Positions 48,051-57,868 of a stretch of 64,000 bases of DNA are shown here, piece by piece. The number at the start of each line of letters is the position of its first letter. Within the stretch, counting starts at the first letter, position 1. Made by a program: the position numbers and the translations under genes. The notes under the pieces were generated by a model, which made no database searches, was not told the origin of the DNA, and worked only from the letters and a program-made list of their open reading frames with translations. This DNA comes from Halichondria panicea (Eukaryota; Porifera; Demospongiae; Suberitida; Halichondriidae). The stretch spans positions 1,001,001 to 1,065,000 of the forward strand of contig NC_087379.1 of NCBI RefSeq assembly GCF_963675165.1, in the 5' to 3' direction.

Positions 48051-48320
48051 ATTAGAAACAATAATACATCAATACAGTATTAAAATTGTATTAATTAAAC
48101 AAACGATGATCGAGGATATAAAAGTGAAAGGTTTTTTTAAACATAGTTAGTTAAACATAGCAAGTCTGCACTCAGTTCACTGCAATTGTAAGATACTGCC
48201 TTTGACTTCTCAGTATCACCTGCATGCGTGAAGTAGAAAAATATGTCACATAAAGCCAGTAGAATTATAACCAAGTATAAGAATAATTAAAGTGCGTATA
48301 GATTAGGTACATAACATCAG

Positions 48321-49230
48321 TCATAGCATGAACAAAGTAAGGTTGTTCCACCCCCCCCCCCTCTCCACTGATAGCATTCACTAGTCTGTTGACAGGAGGT
48401 GGGGTTATTCACAGCATTGCAATGAAACTTATAATTATTATGGGGTGAAATAAGACATCACTAATGTTTATTCATCCATTCATAGCATAAACAAAGTAAG
48501 GTTGTTCCACCCCCCCTCCCCCCCCTCTCCACTGATAGCATTCACTAGTCTGTTGACAGGAGGTGGGGTTATTCACAGCATTGGAATGAAACTTATAATT
48601 ATTATGGGGCGAAATAAGACATCACTAACGTTTATTCATCCATTCATAGCATGAACAAAGTAAGGTTGTTCCACCCCCCCCCCCCACCTCTCCACTGATA
48701 GCATTCACTAGTCTGTTGACAGGAGGTGGGGTTATTCACAGCATTGGAATGAAACTTATAATTATTATGGGGCGAAATAAGACATCACTAACGTTTATTC
48801 ATCCATTCATAGCATGAACAAAGTAAGGTTGTTCCACCCCCCCCCACCTCTCCACTGATAGCATTCACTAGTCTGTTGACAGGAGGTGGGGTTATTCACA
48901 GCATTGCAATGAAACTTATAATTATTATGGGGCGAAATAAGAAAAGCCTTTGCTGTGATCCATGACAAATGCCGAGTGCATAAAAAAGTACATGAGCCAA
49001 AAGCAAAGAATTGTAGCTACAGAAAGAGTCATATAACACTAGGACCAAGAGGAAGAGTACGCTACTCCAATAGACTGTACACAGGAGGCAAACTCACTAT
49101 TGCATGTAACCACAGCCACTTGAGATACAACAATAACAATATAACAATGCTGATAAGGAAAAGCAATGAATAAAATTAGTGGTAATCATCACTAACGTTT
49201 ATTCATCCATTCATCGCAGATTAATTTTAA
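48321..49230. repeat. Minisatellite, about 160-bp unit, 4 copies plus remnant
   Basis: catagcatgaacaaagtaag starts units near 48321, 48481, 48646 and 48805. Each contains a variable C-run and ccactgatagcattcactag. The fifth unit is split by about 245 unrelated bases (48943-49188) and ends near 49230. An open frame at 48955-49173 lies in that insert; not recognised. Confidence 0.85.
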
Positions 49231-49309
49231 GATTTTACAGTTTCTACAACAGCATGTGGTTGTGATGTAAGTTAGACAGAATGCTTACTACGGTTAGTGG
49301 AGTTGCATA

Positions 49310-49415
49310 CTCTTCCTAATGAACTCTTATTATAGTCGTTTTTACGCACAATTAAGTTTGCGAGACTATAATAATGCAAATGAGTTCTTGTTGTGCTATT
49401 ATAGAGCAGCATCAA
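49310..49415. repeat. Imperfect inverted repeat around gaactcttattatagtc
   Basis: GAACTCTTATTATAGTC near 49320 pairs with GACTATAATAATGCAAATGAGTTC near 49372. Probably a small decayed foldback element. Confidence 0.5.
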
Positions 49416-49429
49416 TATTCGGGCCCATC

Positions 49430-51626
49430 AATTATCTCATATAGAGAGTAGATTGAGAAGTTGTCTTCCACCGACAATACTCGTTGTAAGGGCTAAACAA
49501 CAAAGCTTAATACGAAAGTTTAATTAAACTGCGTTGTCCTATATAATATATCGATAGAACTGTTAGCTGAATAGGAACAGCTATACAGCTGCAAGGCCGG
49601 CAGAGACAATATGCTACAGGTGGCAGTATTGATTTGCATTAATTTGGACGTGTGGCAATCGAAAATCGTTTTGTGCACAAGGAAATTTGGGATTTCCATA
49701 GCAGCAATTTTTAACTTGCAAAGTGGTAAATATAAAGTCCCCGTTCCATTTACGTAGTAAGTGCATAATACACTGATACAGCGCAAATTAAACACTAAAA
49801 AGGACGCTCAAGATAAGAGCTTTTTTCTGTTGTTAAATTTACTTTGGCCACCCATGCAGCTATAGTAATCACGACATTTTGCAGCTTGCTAGCTTTGCTA
49901 CATGTAAGTTAGCTATAGCAGTTATGCTAAGTAGTACAGTGAATGGTGCGTTCTATTTCTTGTTAGATCTATGTAGAACTATAGGCTAAGCATAATTTAG
50001 CTGGGTATAACCATAATTATATATGTTACTAGAGGATTGTCACTTTGCATTCATAAACACAGCACACCACATTTATAAAGTGCAATGGTATAATAGCAAC
50101 AGTACAGTAAAATACGCTTTTAATACAGTATCAAAATGAAAATGCTTTAAACGTACTACGTAAACGGAATGGGATAATTTATTATATTGACCGATATATA
50201 CGTATATAGGCAGATAACTATACTTGAAAGGGAACTATACTTGAGAGGGGCTTTAAGTCAAAGTATGGTATACTGTTGGAATTGTTTTTTTGGGCGAAGC
50301 CACTATACCATTAAATTAAAACATTGTGGCAATACAGCAGCATAATAATACATACCTCCAATTGTGTCGATACTTTACAGTGGTCTGGTCATACAAGGGT
50401 GTCCAGTATAATGCTCTCTCCAACACGTGTCACTTTCAACATCATCCTGCAATATGTTTTTTCACATCAATTCTTACAACAATAATTATAGTACCTTCAA
50501 AAAAGTACCATTTTGAAAGAACTTTAGATGTGAGAGGGAATTAGGGGAAATTTTGCGAATGGCGTGGTTTCCCTCTGGGCAGTTGGCGTCTCACAACTAT
50601 AATGTACACGTGAAAAGCAGTAGATCTAGTATGTACAATAATTATAAATGTACAATGTACAATATAATTATATTGAAACATAATATCAAGTATGTACAGC
50701 ATATAGCTAAGTAACTAGTCTAGCTACGATACACAAGGTGACTAGCATTGTCTCTTTGTTTGTTTTTTTTTCAAAACGTATACTTGCAACGTGCAACGGT
50801 AAATTGCAACGCTTTTAATACAGTGTAAACGTACTGGCGTACTACATAAACGGAACTTATATTGACCGCTTACTGCATCTATACAATAATAGTGCAATGT
50901 ACGCTATGACAAGTACAGTCGAAAACGGCAGTGGTTCTTGGTCAGACATGCGTGCAATGGAACTAAGCTTTATGTGTTAACGAATAGCTATAGCGCTCCG
51001 GACATTCACCGGGACCAGAGTAGTCTCACAGTAAAGAAGCCAGAACTCAAGCGTGGCTGTATAGTGCGCATTTGATGTATCAAGCTTCAAAATGAAACTG
51101 TATTTAGCTAGCTTCAATGCAAGTGTGTACAAGGTTTAATTTATACTTCTTAGCTTTTACCCAACTAAGCTTTTTACCATTTGAAAATCTGTCAAAACAA
51201 ATCACATTTTTTGCTGAGGCTATCTATCCTAGCTAGCTGTAAACGCAGTGCCATGGCATCCAAGTGAAAATACACACACAAACAAACATACTTACTATAC
51301 CGTCTTTCTTCTAATTACAGCGCTGCTAAAGATTTTCAGTGGCACACAAATAGAACAAGAAAACCATAATTCCAGTTTGGCACTTATAATAATTATTAGA
51401 GTGGTGCTTAGCAACATAGAGTACTATAGTATAGCTGTTTCCACGAGGCTATCAGATCAGTTGTACATGTAGCCTCGAATTAAGGATGCGTTATTTCTAA
51501 TTATGTAAGCGCTAGCAACTTGGCGCTTAATTGGATAATCTATTTTGTGAATTTGGCCCTTCAATTAGAGTGGCGCTGTAATTATGTCTCGCGGTGCGCA
51601 TGCGCAAGCAAGGTATACGGTTCCGT

Positions 51627-51666
<40 letters not shown>

Positions 51667-52280
51667 TAGACTATTTCAGCTGCTCAAGGAAGTGCAAGTA
51701 AGAGTTTCTATAGGCTTCTAGTCATGTTTTCTTGGCTTGCTATTTGTGGATTTGCAACATAAGGCTTCGTTCTCGAGTTATGCCTAGTTTTGCTTACTTG
51801 GAATGCCATTGCAGCCTTTTCAGAAGAGTCCGTAGCAAAACTCGTTCACCGAGTGTTGCTACTCTACTTAGTAGTTAGTTCTGCACTAGAACGCTAGCTA
51901 TTGGTAGCTGCAAGAGTGAGAAGAGAGCTGCAAGGCTCTGCTGACTTGCAGCCAGACTTGAACTTTAGGCATTAACAACAATCATGGTCGATCACTACCC
52001 ACTATTTGAGTTTCCCTGCGATTGCATGCGCAGCAATAATAATTATCATCAATCAATGTGTGTATAAAAGCTAGCTATTAGTAGTTTTATGTTATGTAGC
52101 TTTGGCACCTCCACCGAGGCATCAGCACCCGCGGTGCTTTCATTAGAAGAAGTAAATAACTCACTTATTGTGCTATGAAACTTGGGCAATATAAGCTTCA
52201 ATTGGTCTCCACTTTGTTGAGCCCCATTCAACCTTTTACTTGCTTGTCCTTCCTGCATAATTATTATATTGTAGAGTTAT
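49430..52280. other. AT-rich intergenic stretch, no gene recognised
   Basis: Short open frames only. Related segments containing acgtactacgtaaacggaat occur at about 50150 and about 50835 (direct) and near 49740 (inverted), suggesting an old dispersed repeat. A TG microsatellite lies at about 51625-51662, next to TGCGCATGCGC at 51595. A minus frame at 52049-52258 (GAQQSGDQLKLILPKFHS) looks protein-like but I cannot place it. Confidence 0.5.
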
Positions 52281-52282
52281 TA

Positions 52283-52487
52283 CAGGGTGTCATACAGGAT
52301 TTTAAAGTAGAGGGGGGAAATATAAGGCATTCTAAAAAGTCAACTGCATGTTATTTCAATACCCTGGTTAGTATACAGGCTATGGATACTCAGTCATACA
52401 CCATTACTAATACCTGAATGCAAATTTTAGGGGGGGGGGGGTTGGAGCCAGAGGGGATACTCCCCCTGTGTACTGTATGACACCCTG
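52283..52487. mobile_element. MITE with perfect 15-bp termini CAGGGTGTCATACAG
   Basis: 205 bp beginning CAGGGTGTCATACAG and ending CTGTATGACACCCTG. The interior has a run of G near 52431. The CAGG start and size resemble non-autonomous hAT-type elements; no clean target duplication is visible. Confidence 0.7.
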
Positions 52488-52855
52488 GTACAATTGGCAC
52501 AATAACAATAGCTGTTGCAATTACATTGTACAGATGCTCCCCTGTGTACTGTATGACACCTGGTACAATACAATAGCTGTGCAATTCATTGTACAGATGC
52601 TCCCCTGTGTACTGTATGACACCTGGTACAATACAATAGCTGTGCAATTACATTGTACAGATGCTCCCCTGTGTACTGTATGACACCTGGTACAATACAA
52701 TAGCTGTGCAATTCATTGTACAGATGCTCCCCTGTGTACTGTACGACACCTGGTACAATACAATAGCTGTGCAATTACATTGTACAGATGCTCCCTTGTG
52801 TACTGTATGACACCTGGTACAATACAATAGCTGTGTAATTAGATTGTACAGCATT
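52464..52855. repeat. Tandem repeat of 62-64 bp, 6 copies, seeded by the MITE end
   Basis: Each unit has ctcccctgtgtactgtatga then cacctggtacaat and attgtacag. Unit starts are near 52464, 52534, 52597, 52661, 52724 and 52788. The first unit overlaps the right terminus of the 52283 MITE. GTACAAT and ATTGTAC make each unit a hairpin. Confidence 0.88.
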
Positions 52856-52984
52856 GTTCAGCATGTTGAGGGAAACTTACCTAGTTCCACAGTTTTGTCA
52901 AACAGCTCTCAAACCATGTCTAAACTCAACTTCTTTTCTTCTTTGCAAGAACAGCAAATAAAAAAAAAAGTCTTTGTTGCTATG

Positions 52985-54673
52985 CAGCTGCACAATTATC
53001 CGTAGCACAGTCTCTTCGTCGTTCTTTACTTCCTCCCTTGAGTCTGTCTCTGACCCTCCTTCAACAACCCCTTCTCCACTGCCAGCTCCTCAGCCTTACC
53101 ACAATATCTGGGGACATAAATAACTACATGTCTACAGAGGATTTTATATGCTATACTTAAATACAGCCACTGTGAACACCTCATTCACACACTGTGGGTA
53201 TGTGTTTACTTGCCATGATATAAAATGTGTATCAATCAATCTGAAGTCTTCTGTATGGGCTTAAAAAGAGGCCTGATTCTGAAAAAGCACCACTTATAAT
53301 CATAGATAGCCAACGCTTTTTCCATAAAAATAGAAATGGACAATGTGGACTGGAAACTAATTGCTGATTTATACACACCGTATGGTAGCACACCAACAGC
53401 TACTAAATGCATCTTTTAGGTTCCTAACTTCAATAATGGCCTCTGTTTTGAGATGCCTTGCAAACTAGTCTGACCTTGGCATTCTGAAAGCTGCAGTGAT
53501 GGCTGTATTGTACGAGTGCCACCAGCCGAGATGACGCTGATGGCCACACCCACAACCACTCGGATGTTCACCTGGGGGGCCACTCGACGACGGTCGTAGT
53601 GATAATAGTGACGGTACACTTGCTCTGTGGGGGGGGGCAGTAACTTATTGTGTGAGTGTGTGTGGTGGGCGTACGATGTGAATGATGCTATTATAGCAAC
53701 TATTTACTTCCTAAGAATGCATCTCTCTATATAACAACTCCATTAGCATAACTATCCAATTAACAGGCAAACAGAGAACTGCCATTAGAGTAGCCATGGT
53801 AAAGTTATCACCAATTGCAGGGGAACTGTCTCTAGTTACTAGTATAGGTAGTGAGTAATAACTACCCCCTAGCCCTGTACCTACCAGGGTTCTCAAGCAT
53901 GTAGTCATAGTTTGCTCTCTCCTCCTCATCCTTCAGTATCTCGTAGGTCGTGCTGATGAGCTGGAACCTCTCCCTAGAGCCCTCAGCCTGGAGGGGGGAG
54001 TGAGGTATTAGGGGCACACAAAGAAATGGAGAGTATAGTATTCATTTCATGAGGGGAGGGGGTACATACAATGTGTCTACACTGTGCAATTCACTTTACT
54101 ATGGCACCATTACATTAGAAAAAGTTACAAAGATCATTAGATAAGCATTTTGAGATGGTTTAGGACTCGACTAGCTGTATATCTACTGAGACTAACCAAC
54201 TCTCCCTCTGTTACCTTGTTCTTGTCAGGATGGTACTCCAGTGCCAGGTGTCGATAGGCTCTCATCATCTCAGCCTGTAACCAAGCAACAGTGTGTGAGC
54301 ACAGTCAATAGCTCCACCACGTACTTACAGCTGTGACATCTTTGTCCACTTGAAGAACTGCATGTAGGGAACGAGAATAATTATCAGCTAGTCAGGTGTT
54401 GGCCTGAATGATAGGTAGAAACAGCTCATACAGATAATTATACTGATACACCTGTTTCTACAATCACAGCATCTCTGGTCAGCTCTAAAATGAGCTAGCC
54501 AGATCTAATATAATCCACAACTCCAACCACACACACTCTGTCAATAGTGAGTGTAGGGACTGACCGTCATAGCAGCTCTCTCTGCCACAGTAGAGTCCCT
54601 CCAGGAGACCAGCAGCACTGGAGAATAACGCTGACAGAGCACAGGACACCAGGAGAACAGTTAGTGTCTTCAT
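52985..54673 (-). pseudogene. DNAJC25: DNAJC25-like J-protein, least damaged (copy 4)
   Basis: This copy has a proper start exon (54673-54565, MKTLTVLLVSCALSALF then LLEGLYCGRESCYD), i.e. a signal peptide followed by the luminal start of the J-domain, then VLQVDKDVTA, YRHLALEYHPDKNK with HPD, and ISTTYEILKDEERANYDYML without the stop of copies 1-2. In the YRHYYHYDRRR exon about 16 bp are missing compared with copy 3 inside the membrane segment, and the EELAVEKGLLKEG exon shares the frame change of copy 1. The basic last exon was not found. Confidence 0.7.
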
Positions 54674-55340
54674 CAGGATTCAAGGGTCGTTTATGCTGAC
54701 ATTGCAATAGTCTATAAGGGGAAGGGGCTGGTTACACTTAGATCATGTTTGTCATAAATACTGCAATCTGATTGGTTAGAGGAAATGTTCTATCCAATTT
54801 AGAAAATCATGTACTTCAATAGAAAATCATGTACTTCACTTAGAAAATGCTTGTAGTAATACTGCAATCTGATAGGTCACTGAGAGGTCCATTATTTCAC
54901 TTATGGACCTGAGGTCTTCTAAGTAGGTCTATTATACTGATTATGCCTACAGGCAAGATGATGTCAAGATTAACTTGTATGGAACATGGCAACATCACAC
55001 AGTTTATATTGAAGTCATAGTAACATGATACAGTGCATCATTAAAAATTAATTTTTTTTAAAGTTTTGCGTTCTGCAGTGCCGCTTTGCAGCTTTTATCT
55101 CTCTCTTGCAGCTACAATAGCTAGTGCTCTAGTGCAGAGCTATAACTACTATGACAATAGCAACTTTTTATTTGCAATGCGTGATTCTCAAGAAACAGAA
55201 ACTGCCTTCATCAATGTGAGTTTTTTTATGTAGACTAGCCAGAGCAAAGCTTTAACGTTGCTTGAGGCTTGTAGAAACTCTTGGTTTCAGAGTCTTCTTT
55301 GTGCTAATATAGCCTAGCTTGCTTAGCACTATTCTAAACC

Positions 55341-55485
55341 AGTTATAGGCCTCGTCAACGGTCACTATGGAGTTTTGAGACCCTCAGGCCCTTAGTAGCA
55401 CCCTCGCTACGCTCGAGATGCTACAGCCTCGGGCCTTCAGGTCTCAAAACCCCATAGAGACCTTGGACTCAGTCTATAACTATTA
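55341..55485. mobile_element. Foldback MITE around CGCTACGCTCG
   Basis: Arms cactatggagttttgagacc and ggtctcaaaaccccatagag flank ccctcaggccc...gggccttcag. Nearly the whole 100-bp core is self-complementary, with a cgctacgctcg centre. Confidence 0.65.
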
Positions 55486-55571
55486 TTTAGAAAATCATGT
55501 AGCAAAGATTAGATAAGAACATTCAAATCTGATTGGCTAAATACTCATGGTTGCTATGATCTAAAATGCTT

Positions 55572-55700
55572 AGACACTGTTTAGGAAGTTTCCACATGAT
55601 TTAGAAGTCCTCAGGGCTAGTAGAACCCTCACTGCGTTCGGGATACTACAACCAGCCCTTTGGGCTTCTAAATTATGTAGAAACTTCCTAAACAGTGTCT
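55572..55700. mobile_element. Second foldback MITE, related design
   Basis: Outer arms agacactgtttaggaagttt and aaacttcctaaacagtgtct are a perfect 20-bp inverted pair; inner arms pair agggct with agccct. The layout (long arms, inner Gly/Ala-like aggcct block, cactgcgttcg centre) resembles the 55341 element. Confidence 0.75.
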
Positions 55701-56404
55701 AACTATTATATAGATACTTAGTAGAAGAGGAAGGGGATTGGAAACAAATCACGTGTGCCGAACACTCCTTGTCTGCCGGAAGCATAGATCGAAGAGGGAA
55801 GTGATCACTATACTTATACTTCCTCAAAATAAAAATTGTGTTCCAGCCAGCTGATTTCGAGTATATGGCTTTCTAGTTCTCAAGAATGGCTTTCTAGCTC
55901 AGGTCTACATTTGCACTGTACAATGGAAAGTAGTGCTCCGGCTCCATTTCAGAGTAAGTGATGTTGAACTGTTTGTTAATAATAAATAATAATTAATTAC
56001 TTTCCATTTACTTTCTTTCCTTTTCATGTTAATGCAGGTAGGTTTAAGGAAGCTTTTAAGACTGTTTTGACAGAGAGTATATAGATTCAAAGCTTCATCA
56101 CCAGAGGAAGCAGTTGCCCTCAACACATGCAGCTTCTGCATTGATAGTTTCGTTGGAGGGTTCTGAACATAGTGTGATGGTTCGGGCTTTTACTGTGATC
56201 AGAATTGAAGTCGTGACACTCTGCAGCATCATTTAATTATCATGCACAGTTAAATTTATAGAATTGAAAAATTATTTATCACAGTTAAGAATTGAACATG
56301 TGAATGTGATTGAACATGTGAATGTGATTGAACATGTTATGCTTGTGCCTTCTTTTGGGAAGGGGTTATTCTCATCACCTAGCTGCAATGGTCGCCTTCT
56401 ATTG

Positions 56405-56655
56405 TCTTTCAGCAGTTGCCTCTAATTGTTGCACATGTGCTGTTGATCACCCGAAGAGCCTGTGCATGTGTTCTTAGCAAATTCACTAACATTCGGGTTC
56501 TCGTTGGATTTACCCCTCTGTCTTTGTTGGCCAATTTAACGGGGTCCTGACACAACCTGTTGCTGATGACTCCAGGTATCGTGAACAGATATCTAACATC
56601 TCCACAAATGACCTCACTGCAGGTATTGTTATAAAAGTATAGTGTGGGCAATAAT
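56405..56655 (-). pseudogene. Relic of a DNA-transposon (P/THAP-like) transposase C-terminus
   Basis: On the minus strand one frame reads VISNRLCQDPVK and later TQALRVINS-like HAQALRVINSTCATIRGNC, while a neighbouring frame reads IGQQRQRGKSNENPNVSEF. Together these match a pattern I recall from P-element-like transposases of invertebrates (QDPxExxFGxQRQRG..NENPNV..F..NTQALRV). The match needs a frame change, so this is a decayed fragment. Confidence 0.45.
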
Positions 56656-56659
56656 CAGT

Positions 56660-57417
56660 ATAGCATGCTTACCAGCAATCCTAAATTCATTCTTTCGTGA
56701 ATGACGATTCAAAATTTTCACGGCATTTCTGTATGTGCAAACAAAGACAATGCAAAACTTCAAATACTCCTCTAACAGTATATTAGCAGAATATATTCAA
56801 CTAGCCCTTTTTAGAGATGAAAAAAGGAGACAAAAAACACTCCTGAAATACTTTATTTATTGATATAGTATGAAAGTTTCACTTGTATCATTCAAAAAGT
56901 AATACTTACGCAAAGCACTAGGACCCAAGTATACAGTTTGACACAAGTATAAACTGCAAATCAGCTTTACATATGTGCTAGAGGGAGACATAATTTTGAC
57001 TATCACCTTACCCTACAAAACTGGCCTATTATTCTGCTTCAACTCTACTGAAGTGAGTTTATATGACGCTCTAACTTACCAGGTATGAATACAGTTAAGC
57101 CACGGGCATCTGGCCTAACCCAGAAGTCTAAGTCAACGTCTGCAAGAACTGAGTCAGAGAAAATCTTTGTTACAATCCCGCCAGAATGTGATTACGTAAC
57201 AAGACGAGGAGTGTTTCAATGGATATCATTGAAACTGTTGTTCGTTTCCAATCCCTCCCTTTTCTATCTATGGGTTACACTACTTCATGTTCACTCAAAT
57301 TTTCAACCTCTGGCTTCGTAATTATTAAAAACTGTCGCTTTAAATCGAGGTCTTATGGTACTTACTTCTATTAGAGTGGTAATACAATAAGAGATATGAC
57401 AGTCATGTTTAGGTGCA
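56660..57417. other. Spacer with a truncated MITE end
   Basis: No supported gene. The frame at 57085-57321 is unrecognised. At about 57300-57352 cttcgtaattattaaaaact and gtcgctttaaatcgaggtct match the right end of the MITE at 62929-63601. Confidence 0.45.
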
Positions 57418-57556
57418 GTGGCGTAGGAAGCAATTTCTCAATGGGGGAGGGGGTGTAGTTTTTTTAATGGATAAGTGTAAGGCTATCTACATAGTACAGC
57501 TTGGATAAGTCATCTCTACTTAGAAATATGGGGGGGGGTCTCGATCCAGCCACTGC
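57418..57556. mobile_element. Small hAT-like MITE (CAGTGGC termini)
   Basis: Begins CAGTGGCGTAGGAAGC and ends TCGATCCAGCCACTG, with a G-run inside. It lies in the intron remnant of the KK-D fragment. The left half recurs at 63657. Confidence 0.6.
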
Positions 57557-57587
57557 ACTTATAGTGGTACAGTGTTGATGAGCTCAC

Positions 57588-57868
57588 CTGTGGTTTGCTG
57601 GTCAGGTAGTCCCTGGTTTTGGTGAGTTGGTTGTTTAAACTCTGAATGGTGGTTTTATTCTTCTGAAGGGAAGTGTCCTTGGAGGCAAGCATCGAATCTT
57701 TGGAAAAAATAGTTGATACTTTATCAGCAATGGTCAAATCTTTTTCAGCAATAACTCTTTGCTCTTGTTCCACTTGTGCAGTGAGATTGGTGACATCTGT
57801 TTCCAGTTCAGCTATTTTCGTAGCTTTAGATACAAGCTCGTTGTGAGTGTTGGCAATTTGTTGCTCCA
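57588..57868 (-). pseudogene. Coiled-coil fragment of a kinase-kelch gene (KK-D)
   Basis: Encodes QQIANTHNELVSKATK through NNQLTKTRDYLTSKPQ and ends at the same CACAG/GTGAGC donor as other KK genes. The kinase domain, promoter and kelch exon are all missing. Its upstream edge is fused in the middle of the coiled coil to CWF19L1 exon 5 at about 57868. Confidence 0.85.

Larger units (their letters stand above)
54700..56400. other. Repeat-rich spacer without a recognised gene
   Basis: Holds repeated ctgcaatctgattggttag / tagaaaatcatgta motifs near 54745-54880 and 55490, the two foldback elements listed separately, and at about 55070-55140 an inverted copy of sequence found at about 51885-51950 (agctagtgctctagtgcaga). 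The minus frame at 55905-56141 is not recognised. Confidence 0.45.

Noticed and set aside
48400-48600. Possible hammerhead ribozyme (ctgatag ... gaaa) in the 160-bp minisatellite
   Set aside because: The core would need CTGATGA and a matching stem; the repeat has ctgatagc and no suitable stems.
51470-51610. Possible further member of the TAGCC-TIR family (tagcctcgaattaagg ... tgcgcatgcgc)
   Set aside because: Only a short left-end similarity; no inverted partner or target duplication found.
52390-52854. Repetitive minus-strand proteins (LHSYCIVPGVIQYTG repeats)
   Set aside because: Products of a tandem repeat with a unit near 63 bp, which keeps frames open by chance.
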